Of a stretch of 64,000 nucleotides of DNA, positions 1 through 8,632 are shown piece after piece. Below the pieces are notes generated by a model. It saw only the letters and a list, made by a program, of their open reading frames with translations. It made no database searches and had not been told where the DNA came from. The position numbers and the translations under genes were made by a program. Location: NCBI RefSeq assembly GCF_000718785.1, contig NZ_JOCA01000028.1, positions 37,746 through 101,745 of the forward strand, read 5' to 3'. Each line of letters opens with the position of its first letter. Positions within the stretch are counted from its first letter, which is position 1. Source of the DNA: Streptomyces sp. NRRL WC-3626. Lineage in GTDB: Bacteria; Actinomycetota; Actinomycetes; Streptomycetales; Streptomycetaceae.

Positions 1-718
1 AGAACTGGTCCGGCGCAGCCTCTTCGACGATTCGGCCGTCCGCCATGAACACCACGCGATTTGCGGCCGAACGGGCGAATCCCATCTCGTGGGTGACGAC
101 GATCATCGTCATGCCGTCCCGGGCGAGCTGCTGCATGACCTCCAGCACCTCGTTGATCATCTCGGGGTCGAGAGCCGACGTCGGCTCGTCGAACAGCATG
201 ACCTTGGGGTCCATCGCCAGGGCCCGCGCGATGGCGACACGCTGCTGCTGGCCACCGGACAGCTGTGCGGGGTACTTCTCCGCCTGCGCGCCCACGCCGA
301 CCCGGTCGAGCAGGGCACGGGCCCGCTCCTCGGCCGCCTTCTTGTCCTTCTTGCGAACCTTGATCTGGCCCAGCATCACGTTCTCGAGCACGGTCTTGTG
401 CGCGAAGAGGTTGAAGGACTGGAAGACCATCCCCACGTCGGCCCGCAGCCGGGCGAGCTCCTTGCCCTCGTGGGGCAGGGGCTTGCCGTCGATCGAGATC
501 GACCCGGAGTCGATCGTCTCCAGGCGGTTGATGGTGCGGCACAGGGTGGACTTCCCGGACCCGGAGGGTCCGATGACCACGACGACTTCGCCACGGGCGA
601 TCGTCAGGTCGATGTCCTGGAGTACGTGCAACGCGCCGAAGTGCTTGTTGACGCTCTTCAGGACGACCAGATCGCCGGTCGCGGCCACATCTTCCTTGGC
701 CACCGATACTTCGGTCAT
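1..718 (-). CDS. gluA: Glutamate ABC transporter ATP-binding protein GluA (3' end cut by window)
   Basis: Cytoplasmic ATPase that powers a polar amino acid (glutamate) importer together with the GluB binding protein and GluC/GluD permeases, which would lie beyond the window edge. Reading from ATG at 718, the Walker A motif GPSGSGKST is at residues 50-58, the signature LSGGQQQR near residue 153, and Walker B with FDEPTSALD follows. The last residues before the edge still match the family, so only a short C-terminus is missing. The polar-amino-acid ATPase family is clear from the sequence. The glutamate assignment rests on the divergent GluR/GluK-like pair, as in S. coelicolor SCO5777-5779. Transcription is divergent from the response regulator gene across 285 bp. 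Confidence 0.9.
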   Translation of the reverse strand, partial: MTEVSVAKEDVAATGDLVVLKSVNKHFGALHVLQDIDLTIARGEVVVVIGPSGSGKSTLCRTINRLETIDSGSISIDGKPLPHEGKELARLRADVGMVFQSFNLFAHKTVLENVMLGQIKVRKKDKKAAEERARALLDRVGVGAQAEKYPAQLSGGQQQRVAIARALAMDPKVMLFDEPTSALDPEMINEVLEVMQQLARDGMTMIVVTHEMGFARSAANRVVFMADGRIVEEAAPDQF

Positions 719-785
719 CGCTCTCAGGCTCCGTCCTCCTCGGTTTCGGAGGACAGTAGTAATCCATCAGACCCGCGTCATTACA

Positions 786-802
786 TCTGAGGGGAATCTG
801 AG
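786..802. promoter_or_regulatory. 11-bp-period direct repeat, candidate response regulator site
   Basis: TCTGAG occurs at 786-791 and again at 797-802, one helical turn apart, in the divergent gluA/gluR promoter region. OmpR-family regulators commonly bind direct repeats with this period. Assignment to the adjacent regulator is inference. Confidence 0.35.
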
Positions 803-810
803 CATCACGA

Positions 811-826
811 TCCGATAGCAATCGGA
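811..826. promoter_or_regulatory. Inverted repeat TCCGAT-4-ATCGGA between gluA and gluR
   Basis: A perfect 6-bp inverted repeat with the 4-nt spacer agca lies in the same divergent promoter region, 9 bp beyond the direct repeat. It could be an operator or a short hairpin in a leader. No protein can be assigned from the sequence alone. Confidence 0.3.
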
Positions 827-1003
827 CACCTGTCGTAGCACTTGTGAGCAGGGGTGATTTCGGCCGGGTAACGGTACGAAAGAGCAACCGGAACCCCCTT
901 GACGCCGTCCTCCTCCATCGGCGTCACTGCAAGGTGCACGCGAGCGTGCACGCGTTTTTGTACACAAGGAGAGCGTACGGCCGATGAACCGAAGGGGGCC
1001 CTG

Positions 1004-1690
1004 GTGAGACTGCTGCTCGTCGAGGACGACAACCACGTCGCCGCAGCCCTGTCGGCGGTGCTGGCGCGGCACGGATTCGACGTCACCCACGCGCGCAGCG
1101 GCGAGGAGGCGCTCCAGGCGCTCGTCCCCGAGCCGGAGGGCTTCGGCGTGGTCCTGCTGGACCTGGGGCTGCCCGACCAGGACGGCTACGAGGTCTGCGG
1201 CAAGATCCGCAAGCGCACCGGCACGCCGGTGATCATGGTCACCGCGCGGTCCGACGTGCGCTCCCGCATCCACGGCCTCAACCTCGGCGCCGACGACTAC
1301 GTGGTCAAGCCGTACGACACGGGAGAGCTGCTCGCGCGGATCCACGCCGTCAGCCGGCGCAGCGTCCACGAGGAGGCCACGGGCGGTACGGAGACCGAGC
1401 TGCGGCTCGGCCCGGTCCGTATCGAGCTGCCGACCCGACAGGTCAGCGTCAACGGCACGGTCGTCCAGCTCACCCGAAAGGAGTTCGATCTGCTCGCCCT
1501 GCTCGCCCAGCGGCCGGGGGTCGTCTTCCGCCGGGAACAGATCATCAGCGAGGTGTGGCGCACCAGCTGGGAGGGCACCGGACGGACCCTGGAGGTGCAC
1601 GTCGCCTCCCTGCGCGCCAAGCTCCGCATGCCCGCCCTCATCGAGACCGTACGCGGAGTCGGCTACCGGCTCGTCGCGCCCACGGCGTAG
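1004..1690 (+). CDS. gluR: OmpR/PhoB-family response regulator, GluR-like
   Basis: Two-component response regulator. An N-terminal receiver domain has the acidic pair in VEDD, the phospho-acceptor Asp53 in LLDLGLPD, Thr80 and Lys102 (VVKPYD). A C-terminal winged helix of about 95 residues follows. The GTG start at 1004 was chosen because the protein then begins directly with the receiver strand VRLLLVEDD and a GAAGGGGG ribosome site lies just upstream. The sensor kinase starts 9 bp after the stop, so the two are co-transcribed. Divergence from the glutamate transporter ATPase matches the S. coelicolor GluR-GluK system reported to control gluABCD in response to glutamate. That identity is inferred from family and context. 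Confidence 0.87.
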   Translation: MRLLLVEDDNHVAAALSAVLARHGFDVTHARSGEEALQALVPEPEGFGVVLLDLGLPDQDGYEVCGKIRKRTGTPVIMVTARSDVRSRIHGLNLGADDYVVKPYDTGELLARIHAVSRRSVHEEATGGTETELRLGPVRIELPTRQVSVNGTVVQLTRKEFDLLALLAQRPGVVFRREQIISEVWRTSWEGTGRTLEVHVASLRAKLRMPALIETVRGVGYRLVAPTA

Positions 1691-1699
1691 CGGGCCCGG

Positions 1700-3127
1700 G
1701 TGCACACGCGGCTGCTTCCGCTGCTCATCGTCCTGATGGCGGCCGTCCTGCTGGCCCTCGGCGTTCCGCTGGCCGTCAGCCTGGCCGGCGCGGAGCAGCA
1801 GCGGGTGGTCGTCGACCGGATCGACGACACCGCGCGCTTCGCCGCCCTCGCCCAGTTCGTCACCGAGCCGACCAGCCCGTCCGGCGCGGACATCAACGAG
1901 CGCCGCGAGACGCTCAGCAGCGAGCTGCGCAGCTATTACACGGTGTACGGCATCCGCGCGGGCGTCTTCTACCGCAACGACTCACCCATGGCGCACGCCC
2001 CGGACGACTGGTACCTGCCCCGCACGGGTGAGGTGCGCGACGCCTTCGAGGAGGCGCTGCTCAGCCGCCGCAGCCATGACCCCGAGCAGGTGTGGCCCTG
2101 GCAGCGGCGCAGTCTGGTCGTGGCCTCGCCGGTCATCCGGGACGGCGATGTCGTCGCCGTCGTGGTCACCGACTCACCGACCGGGCAGATGCGCTCCCGC
2201 ATCCTGCGGGGCTGGCTGGTCATCGCGGCCGGGGAGGCGGCGGCGATGCTGCTGGCCGTCGGCGCCGCGCTGCGGCTGACCGGCTGGGTGCTCAAGCCCG
2301 TACGGGTCCTGGACGCCACCACCCACGACATCGCCACCGGACGGCTGAAGTCACGGGTGGCGGCGGCCGGCGGGCCGCCGGAACTGAGACGGCTCGCCCG
2401 GTCGTTCAACGAGATGGCCGACAACGTGGAGAGCGTGCTGGAGCAGCAGCGCGCCTTCGTCGCCGACGCCTCGCACCAGCTGCGCAACCCGCTGTCGGCG
2501 CTGCTGCTGCGCATCGAGCTGCTCGCCCTGGAGCTGCCCGAGGGCAACGAGGAGATCGCCTCCGTGCAGGCCGAGGGCAAGCGACTGGCGCAGGTCCTGG
2601 ACGACCTGCTCGACCTGGCGCTCGCCGAGCACAGCGAGGCCAGCCTCCAGGTCACCGACATCGGTGCGCTGGCCGCCGAGCGCGTCGCGGCCTGGGCTCC
2701 CACCGCCGACGCCAAGGGCGTCAGCCTCACCGGGACCTGCCCCGCGACCACCGCGTGGGCCGATCCCGTGGCGCTGTCCAGCGCGCTGGACGCGGTCATC
2801 GACAACGCGGTGAAGTTCACGCCGGAGGGCGAGACCGTCGAGGTCGCCGTGGCGTCCAACGGAGGCACGTGCACCGTCGTCGTCACCGACAACGGCCCCG
2901 GACTGACCGAGGAGGAGCTGGCCCGCGTCGGCGACCGCTTCTGGCGCAGCGGCCGGCACCAGAACATCAAGGGCTCCGGACTGGGCCTGTCCATCACACG
3001 GGCGCTGCTCGCCGCGGGCGGCGGCTCGATCGCGTACGAGCGTCATGAGCCGCACGGGCTACGGGTGACCGTGACCGTGCCGAGGAACGCCCCCGCGGGC
3101 GCCGCTCAGGGCTTGACGGACCGGTAG
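1700..3127 (+). CDS. gluK: Membrane sensor histidine kinase, GluK-like
   Basis: Sensor kinase of 475 aa and partner of the response regulator immediately upstream. A first membrane segment lies at residues ~5-27, an extracytoplasmic sensor of about 135 residues follows, and the second membrane segment (~165-190) leads into a HAMP linker. The H-box DASHQLRNPL carries the phospho-accepting His259. The N-box (DNAVKF), G1 (DNGPGL) and G2 (GSGLGLSI) ATP-binding motifs are all intact, so it should be an active kinase. The start is GTG at 1700. The last 22 bp overlap the end of the convergent TAXI-protein gene, so the two 3' ends are antisense to each other. Confidence 0.86.
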   Translation: MHTRLLPLLIVLMAAVLLALGVPLAVSLAGAEQQRVVVDRIDDTARFAALAQFVTEPTSPSGADINERRETLSSELRSYYTVYGIRAGVFYRNDSPMAHAPDDWYLPRTGEVRDAFEEALLSRRSHDPEQVWPWQRRSLVVASPVIRDGDVVAVVVTDSPTGQMRSRILRGWLVIAAGEAAAMLLAVGAALRLTGWVLKPVRVLDATTHDIATGRLKSRVAAAGGPPELRRLARSFNEMADNVESVLEQQRAFVADASHQLRNPLSALLLRIELLALELPEGNEEIASVQAEGKRLAQVLDDLLDLALAEHSEASLQVTDIGALAAERVAAWAPTADAKGVSLTGTCPATTAWADPVALSSALDAVIDNAVKFTPEGETVEVAVASNGGTCTVVVTDNGPGLTEEELARVGDRFWRSGRHQNIKGSGLGLSITRALLAAGGGSIAYERHEPHGLRVTVTVPRNAPAGAAQGLTDR

Positions 3128-4101
3128 TACCGGCGGGCGCCCTCGTGCAGCAGGAGCGGATCGGTGTAGATCGCCGTGCGTACGTCGACGAGCTGCGCGG
3201 AGTGGACGTGGGCGCCGATGCCGTCCCTGCTCTTGAGCACGATGCGGGTGAGCCACTCGGTGAGGCGGGGGTCGGCGTCCGTGCGGGTGATCAGGAGGTT
3301 GGACACCGCCATCGTGGGCACGGGCGCGCCGAGCTGGCTGCCGGGGTAGGCCGACGCCGGCATGTTGGTGGCGCGGTAGTAGCGGGTGGCGCCGCCCTGC
3401 TTGTGCAGCTCGGCGACCAGGTCGGCGCGGATCGGCACGAACCGCAGCGCGTTCCGCTCGGCGAGCGTCTTCAGGCCGTCCGTGGGCAGGCCGCCCGACC
3501 AGAAGAAGGCGTCCAGACCGTGGCCGAGCCGCTCCGGGCCCTTGTCGATGCCGTCGGAGGACGGCCTGATGTCCGTCTCCGGGTCGATGCCGGCCGCGCG
3601 GAGCACCCGGTTGGCGATGAGCCGTACGCCCGACTTGGGCGGCCCTATGGCGACGTGCTTGCCGCGCAGGTCGTCGACGGTGTGGATACCGGAGTCGCGG
3701 GCGACCGCGAGCTGTACGTAGTCGTCGTACAGGCGTGCCACGCCGCGCAGGCCGTCGGCGCCGGGACGGTCCTCGAGCCGGTACGTCTCCACCGCGTCGG
3801 CCGCGGCGATCGCGAAGTCGGCCTCGCCGGTCGCCACGCGCCGTACGTTCTCCTGCGAGCCGTCGCTCGTCTCCAGGCGTACGTCGAGGTCGGGCATGTG
3901 CTTGCCCAGTGAGCTGCGCAGGAGTTCGCCGTACTTCTGGTAGACGCCCGCGCGGGTGCCCGTGCTGACGGTGATCGTGCCGCCCGGGGGTTCCTCGTCC
4001 CAGGGGGCCAGCCACCACACGAGGATTCCGAGCAGCACGAGGCCGGCGGTCGTGGCCCGCAGGGCCCGGCGCCTGCCGATGCGGGACAGCGAGTGGGGCA
4101 T
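3106..4101 (-). CDS. TAXI-family TRAP-type solute-binding protein, orphan
   Basis: Membrane-anchored extracytoplasmic binding protein of 331 aa. ATG at 4101 gives a basic N-terminus, one hydrophobic segment (LVLLGILVWWLAPW) and then the TAXI-type fold beginning TITVSTGTRAGVYQKYGELL. The conserved start of mature TAXI proteins is usually GGTxGGxYY, so this is a variant form. TAXI proteins normally feed a fused TRAP membrane subunit, but no TRAP permease is encoded nearby. Known members bind glutamate or related acids, and the gene is convergent with and overlaps the GluK-like kinase. A role as an accessory glutamate-binding protein is possible but inferred. The uncleaved-looking anchor suggests it stays attached to the membrane. 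Confidence 0.82.
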   Translation of the reverse strand: MPHSLSRIGRRRALRATTAGLVLLGILVWWLAPWDEEPPGGTITVSTGTRAGVYQKYGELLRSSLGKHMPDLDVRLETSDGSQENVRRVATGEADFAIAAADAVETYRLEDRPGADGLRGVARLYDDYVQLAVARDSGIHTVDDLRGKHVAIGPPKSGVRLIANRVLRAAGIDPETDIRPSSDGIDKGPERLGHGLDAFFWSGGLPTDGLKTLAERNALRFVPIRADLVAELHKQGGATRYYRATNMPASAYPGSQLGAPVPTMAVSNLLITRTDADPRLTEWLTRIVLKSRDGIGAHVHSAQLVDVRTAIYTDPLLLHEGARRYYRSVKP

Positions 4102-4155
4102 GTGCGCGATCCTGCCAGGTGAGGTGGGTGCTGACCAGGTCGGTACAGTCGCGGG

Positions 4156-4557
4156 ATGAGTTCTTCGCCTGCCGAACTGGTCCGTGAGTTTCATCGTGCG
4201 TTCGGGCTGGATGTCCGGGATGTGCCGTCCGAGGTCGCCCCGGAGCTCGCGGCGCACAGGGGCGAGCTGCTCGCCGAGGAGGCGGAGGAGGTCGCCGAGG
4301 TGTCCGTGGCGGGGCCGCTCGACCGGCTGGCGCACGAGTTGGCCGATGTGGTGTATGTCGCTTACGGGACAGCGCTGGTGCACGGGATCGATCTCGACGC
4401 GGTGATCGCCGAGATCCATCGGTCCAACATGAGCAAGCTGGGGCCCGACGGGTCGGTCAGCCGGCGGGCCGACGGCAAGGTGCTCAAGGGCGAGCACTAC
4501 GCGGCGCCGGATGTGGCGGGGGTACTGCGGGGGCAGGGGTGGACGCCGGACGCGTGA
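4156..4557 (+). CDS. MazG-like nucleotide pyrophosphohydrolase family protein
   Basis: All-alpha NTP-PPase superfamily protein of 133 aa. The metal-binding pattern of the family is visible: the acidic helix ELLAEEAEEVAEV followed by HELADVVYVAYG. Such proteins hydrolyse nucleoside triphosphates to monophosphates and pyrophosphate and often clean up non-canonical nucleotides. The substrate here is unknown. The C-terminal SNMSKLGPDG resembles phosphoribosyl-ATP pyrophosphatase-like members. The gene diverges from the TAXI gene with 54 bp between starts, so the two promoters overlap. Confidence 0.75.
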   Translation: MSSSPAELVREFHRAFGLDVRDVPSEVAPELAAHRGELLAEEAEEVAEVSVAGPLDRLAHELADVVYVAYGTALVHGIDLDAVIAEIHRSNMSKLGPDGSVSRRADGKVLKGEHYAAPDVAGVLRGQGWTPDA

Positions 4558-4835
4558 CGGCTGGACGGGGCTGTGATTCGCTTGCCGGCGCTTGCGGGGA
4601 CGTACGGGAATTGAATTCGGGAATGTGCTCCACAATAATGGCGGCCGGAAAGCGGAGCCGAAGGGTGAAGGGGAATGGCGGCTTATATGTGTCACGCATC
4701 TCGTGGCATCTGTGCGCCGCTTTTCCACGGGATTCCCAGTGGCGAGATGTCGGAATGGTCAATTCCGTTTGAGCAGAAGGGGCGGAACGGCCGAAAAACA
4801 TCTGGCAGTCGCCATGATCGTTGTACTCTCCGCCA
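4558..4835. other. Intergenic, 278 bp, no gene seen
   Basis: AT-richer than its surroundings, especially 4610-4700, which suggests promoter or untranslated DNA upstream of the membrane protein gene. No convincing reading frame, terminator or repeat was found. TACTCT at 4824-4829 could act as a -10 element for a leaderless transcript of the following gene, but no -35 element is evident. Confidence 0.4.
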
Positions 4836-5432
4836 ATGACGCCTACTCCCCCCACCACTCCGCCCACCCCGTCCCCGACGGACGCCGAGTGCCTGGAACT
4901 CACCCGGAAACTGCGGCGCAGGGGCACCCTCGTGCTCTCCTTCTTCGCCCTGGTGTGGGCCTTCGCCGCCGCTTCCGGGACGGGTTCGGCCACGGACGTC
5001 GTGCCGGCGTCCATAGAAGCCGCGGCCCTCGCGGTCACCGCGGCGGCGATCTATCTGGGCCACCGCAAGGAGGCCGCCCCCTCGCCCCGGATGGTGAGCC
5101 TCCCGGCCAACTGGGCGCGCGGCGTGGGTGTCGTCAACACCGTCGAACTGGTGGCCGTCTTCGCGGTCGTCGCGGCGTCCAACGCCGCCGGCCGGCCCGA
5201 ACTCATCCCGGTCGGCATCGCCCTCGTCGTGGGGCTCCACTTCTTCCCGCTCGCCCGCCTGTACGACCAGTGGCAGTACCGGTGGACGGCCGCGCTGCTG
5301 ACCGCCGTCGCGGTCGCCGGTGTCGTCCTCGTCGTGGCAGGCCTGTCGGACGAGAACGTACGGCTCGTGGTGGGCCTGGCCTGCGCCGCGGTGCTCTGGG
5401 GCTCCGCGTACCACGTGGCCGTACGGGGCTGA
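4836..5432 (+). CDS. Conserved multi-pass membrane protein of unknown function
   Basis: Protein of 198 aa with a Pro/Thr-rich cytoplasmic tail and about five to six hydrophobic segments (e.g. GTLVLSFFALVWAFAA and ALLTAVAVAGVVLVVAGL). I do not recognise a family or catalytic motif. ATG at 4836 is preferred, with an in-frame TTG 15 bp upstream as an alternative. There is no clear ribosome binding site before either, so translation may be leaderless. It stands alone between the MazG-like gene and miaB. Confidence 0.7.
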   Translation: MTPTPPTTPPTPSPTDAECLELTRKLRRRGTLVLSFFALVWAFAAASGTGSATDVVPASIEAAALAVTAAAIYLGHRKEAAPSPRMVSLPANWARGVGVVNTVELVAVFAVVAASNAAGRPELIPVGIALVVGLHFFPLARLYDQWQYRWTAALLTAVAVAGVVLVVAGLSDENVRLVVGLACAAVLWGSAYHVAVRG

Positions 5433-5865
5433 CGGACCGCCGGGCCGTGGGGGCGGGCGCGTCGCCCCGTGAGCGAACGCGGAATTCTTCCGACGGCTTG
5501 CCGGAATGTTTTCCTTTTCCGCCGAGCTGTGAGGTCCATATTGCCCGGGATTCCCCTCGGGCGTCAGACCGTGCGGACGCCGACTGGCATTTATCGCCGC
5601 CCGGATGATGTTTTTCCGGCGCCCGGCCTTTCCTTGTCGTCCACAGGGATCGCCCATTCAGGGCTGTTCACCATGTCATTCCGCGCCGGATCATGCTGGT
5701 CTCCATCCCGTGCGTACGTCAGTGCGTCGTGAACCGCGCATGGAGCCGGCGGTGCCCTCAGCTCCCCCTGGCCGGCTAGCCGCATCCGGCCAGGCCAGGA
5801 ACCTGCCCGGCGGGGAGTTGGCCACCCGACCGGGGCGGTCCGCGGCAGCGCCTACCCTTGTGGGC
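5433..5865. other. Intergenic, 433 bp, leader of miaB with a hairpin
   Basis: No coding frame could be supported. An AT-richer patch around 5500-5560 probably holds promoter elements. A hairpin with 9-bp arms (CCTGGCCGG at 5767-5775, CCGGCCAGG at 5786-5794) lies about 70 nt before the miaB start, inside its probable leader. Confidence 0.4.
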
Positions 5866-7383
5866 ATGAGCAGCATCGACCGGAGCCAGTCAGTGGGCGG
5901 CACACGCACCTACGAAGTACGCACCTACGGGTGCCAGATGAACGTCCACGACTCCGAGCGATTGTCCGGACTGCTCGAGGACGCGGGCTACGTCCGCGCC
6001 CCCGAGGGCTCCGACGGCGACGCCGACGTCGTCGTCTTCAACACCTGCGCCGTCCGGGAGAACGCCGACAACAAGCTCTACGGCAATCTCGGCCACCTCG
6101 CTCCGAAGAAGGCGAGCCGCCCCGGCATGCAGATCGCGGTCGGCGGCTGCCTCGCGCAGAAGGACCGCGACACCATCGTCAAGCGGGCGCCCTGGGTCGA
6201 CGTCGTCTTCGGCACGCACAACATCGGCAAGCTGCCTGTCCTGCTGGAGCGCGCCCGCGTGCAGGAGGAGGCGCAGGTCGAGATCGCCGAATCCCTCGAG
6301 GCGTTCCCCTCCACGCTGCCGACCCGGCGCGAGAGCGCCTACGCGGCCTGGGTGTCGATCTCCGTCGGCTGCAACAACACCTGCACCTTCTGCATCGTTC
6401 CGGCGCTGCGCGGCAAGGAGAAGGACCGCCGCCCGGGCGACATCCTCGCCGAGATCGAGGCCCTGGTCGGCGAGGGCGTATCCGAGATCACCCTGCTCGG
6501 TCAGAACGTCAACGCGTACGGCTCCGACATCGGCGACCGCGAGGCGTTCAGCAAGCTGCTGCGGGCCTGCGGCACGATCGACGGCCTGGAGCGCGTCCGC
6601 TTCACCTCGCCGCACCCGCGCGACTTCACCGACGACGTCATCGCCGCCATGGCCGAGACGCCCAACGTCATGCCGCAGCTCCACATGCCCCTGCAGTCCG
6701 GCTCCGACCCGGTGCTGAAGGCGATGCGCCGCTCCTACCGGCAGGAGCGCTACCTCGGCATCATCGAGAAGGTCCGCGCCGCCATCCCGCACGCGGCGAT
6801 CAGCACCGACATCATCGTGGGCTTCCCCGGCGAGACCGAGGAGGACTTCCAGCAGACCCTGCACGTGGTGCGCGAGGCCCGCTTCGCGCAGGCGTTCACC
6901 TTCCAGTACTCCAAGCGTCCCGGCACCCCGGCCGCCGAGATGGACGGCCAGATCCCCAAGAAGGTCGTCCAGGAGCGCTACGAGCGCCTCGTCGCCCTCC
7001 AGGAGGAGATCTCCTGGGAGGAGAACAAGAAGCAGGTCGGCCGCACCGTGGAACTGATGGTCGCCGAGGGCGAGGGCCGCAAGGACGGCGCCACCCACCG
7101 CCTCTCGGGCCGCGCCCCCGACAGCCGCCTGGTGCACTTCACCAAGCCGGAGCAGGAGGTGCGCCCCGGCGACGTCGTCACCGTCGAGATCACGTACGCC
7201 GCCCCGCACCACCTCCTCGCCGAGGGCGCGGTGCTCGATGTGCGCCGCACCCGCGCGGGCGACGCCTGGGAGAAGCGGAACACCGAGAAGGCCGCCCGGC
7301 CCGCCGGTGTGCTGCTCGGTCTGCCCAAGGTGGGCGTGCCCGAGCCGCTGCCCGCGGTCGCCGGCGGCTGCGCCGTCGACTGA
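5866..7383 (+). CDS. miaB: tRNA-2-methylthio-N6-dimethylallyladenosine synthase MiaB
   Basis: Radical SAM methylthiotransferase that adds the 2-methylthio group to isopentenyladenosine at tRNA position 37. It is 505 aa from ATG 5866. The N-terminal domain has the three Cys of the auxiliary iron-sulfur cluster (Cys23 in TYGCQMN, Cys61 in NTCAVRE, Cys95 in GGCLAQ). The radical SAM CxxxCxxC is Cys169, Cys173 and Cys176 ([13 protein letters not shown]). The C-terminal ~70 residues form a TRAM RNA-binding domain. All catalytic features are intact. The prenyltransferase MiaA, which makes its substrate, is encoded 1.7 kb downstream on the same strand, with three less understood genes between. Confidence 0.95.
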   Translation: MSSIDRSQSVGGTRTYEVRTYGCQMNVHDSERLSGLLEDAGYVRAPEGSDGDADVVVFNTCAVRENADNKLYGNLGHLAPKKASRPGMQIAVGGCLAQKDRDTIVKRAPWVDVVFGTHNIGKLPVLLERARVQEEAQVEIAESLEAFPSTLPTRRESAYAAWVSISVGCNNTCTFCIVPALRGKEKDRRPGDILAEIEALVGEGVSEITLLGQNVNAYGSDIGDREAFSKLLRACGTIDGLERVRFTSPHPRDFTDDVIAAMAETPNVMPQLHMPLQSGSDPVLKAMRRSYRQERYLGIIEKVRAAIPHAAISTDIIVGFPGETEEDFQQTLHVVREARFAQAFTFQYSKRPGTPAAEMDGQIPKKVVQERYERLVALQEEISWEENKKQVGRTVELMVAEGEGRKDGATHRLSGRAPDSRLVHFTKPEQEVRPGDVVTVEITYAAPHHLLAEGAVLDVRRTRAGDAWEKRNTEKAARPAGVLLGLPKVGVPEPLPAVAGGCAVD

Positions 7384-7432
7384 CCCAGGTGGCGGGAGTG
7401 CCGCCGGGGGCCGCCGCAGTAGGCTGCTGATC

Positions 7433-8152
7433 ATGCTTGTCGCCGCCGCAGTCTGCCCGTGCCCGCCGTTGCTCGTGCCCGAGGTCGCCGCAGGCGCCGC
7501 CCCCGAGCTGGACACCGCGCGGGCCGCCTGCACGGACGCCCTGGGCGTGCTCGCCGCCTCCCGGCCCGATCTGCTCGTGGTGGTCGGACCGGGCGACGGC
7601 GCGGGCCCCGAGAGCTACCCGGAAGGCACCCCGGGGACCTTCAAGGGCTTCGGCGTCGACATGGACGTACGGCTGGGACGGGCCCGGGACGACGGGCCGG
7701 CCGGGCGGGAACTCCCGTACGGGCCGGCCATCGGCGCCTGGCTGCTGAGCCGCACCGGATGGGCGGACGCCCCCGTCGAGGCACTGGCCGTGGGAGAGGA
7801 CCTCACGCCCGAGCGGTGCACCGAGGCGGGCGAGGCCCTGGCCCGACGGGCGGAGCGGGTGGCGCTGCTGGTGATGGGTGATGCCAGTGCGTGCCGCACG
7901 CTCAAGGCGCCCGGCTATCTCGACGAGCGCGCGGCCCCCTACGACGCGGAACTCGCGCGCGCCCTGGGCGCGGCCGACACCGGGGCCCTGCGGGCACTGG
8001 ACGCCGGACCGGCCCGCGAGCTGAAGGTGTCCGGCCGGGCACCCTGGCAGGTGCTCGCCGGCGCGGCGGCCGGCAATCCCCGGCTGTCCGGCACACTGCT
8101 CTACGACGACGCCCCCTACGGGGTCGGCTACCTCGTGGCCACCTGGTCGTAG
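7433..8152 (+). CDS. Class III extradiol dioxygenase (LigB)-fold protein lacking histidine
   Basis: Protein of 239 aa from ATG 7433, related over its length to the LigB/MEMO-like superfamily (LLVPEVAAGAAPELD, LLVVVGPGDG, LKAPGYLDERAAPYD). True extradiol dioxygenases bind Fe(II) through two His and one Glu. Here the usual N-terminal PHPP-type motif reads VCPCPPLLVPEV, and I find no histidine anywhere in the protein, so classical iron binding is not possible. It is probably a non-oxygenase member with another function. It sits 49 bp after miaB and is likely co-transcribed. Its function is unknown, and a link to tRNA modification is only contextual. Confidence 0.75.
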   Translation: MLVAAAVCPCPPLLVPEVAAGAAPELDTARAACTDALGVLAASRPDLLVVVGPGDGAGPESYPEGTPGTFKGFGVDMDVRLGRARDDGPAGRELPYGPAIGAWLLSRTGWADAPVEALAVGEDLTPERCTEAGEALARRAERVALLVMGDASACRTLKAPGYLDERAAPYDAELARALGAADTGALRALDAGPARELKVSGRAPWQVLAGAAAGNPRLSGTLLYDDAPYGVGYLVATWS

Positions 8153-8176
8153 CCGCCCGCCGTGGGCCGGGCGCGG

Positions 8177-8216
8177 CGGACGGCCGGAAGCGCTCGACGT
8201 GCTCCGCGGCCGTCCG
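8177..8216. terminator. Hairpin between convergent genes
   Basis: CGGACGGCCG at 8177-8186 pairs perfectly with 8207-8216. It lies between the convergent LigB-like and antitoxin-like genes and could stop transcription from both sides. Confidence 0.55.
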
Positions 8217-8228
8217 ACGGTGAGCCGC

Positions 8229-8489
8229 TCAGGGCGTGGGCGGCGGAGTGCTCGTGCCGCCCCCCTCCGCGCCGGGATCGTTCTTGTGCGCGAGCCGGTC
8301 CACGGCGCCCTTGGCCTTGCCCGTGCCCGACTGGATCTTGTCGCTGTACTTGCCCTTGGTCCGCTCGTCGACGGTCCGGGCGGCCTTGTCCAGGCCCTGC
8401 TGGATCTTGCCCTCGTGCTGCTGCGCGAGGCCGGAGACCTTGTCCTTGGCGGGGCCGAGTCTGGCCTTCAGGTTGTCCAGGAGACCCAT
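8229..8489 (-). CDS. MT0933-type antitoxin-like small protein
   Basis: Hydrophilic, Lys/Gly-rich protein of 86 aa beginning MGLLDNLKARLGPAKDK, predicted mostly helical with a low-complexity Thr/Pro tail. The N-terminal half matches the family named after mycobacterial MT0933/Rv0909 antitoxins. No toxin gene is adjacent (the neighbours are the LigB-like gene and another small acidic protein), so an antitoxin role is doubtful. CsbD-like stress proteins look similar in composition. Confidence 0.65.
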   Translation of the reverse strand: MGLLDNLKARLGPAKDKVSGLAQQHEGKIQQGLDKAARTVDERTKGKYSDKIQSGTGKAKGAVDRLAHKNDPGAEGGGTSTPPPTP

Positions 8490-8632
8490 GTTCTACCTTC
8501 CCTCGCGGCGATCTGTGTGCGGGCTGTGCGACCGGTTCCGAACGGCTGTGTCCGGGCGTGTGCCCGGGTTCGCCCGGCTGATGCCGACCGGTGTGCGGCT
8601 GGTGCCCGGCCGGTGCCCGGACCATGTGCGGG

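Noticed and set aside
8229..8489. Toxin-antitoxin module
   Set aside because: The small protein resembles an antitoxin family, but no toxin-like gene is adjacent on either strand.
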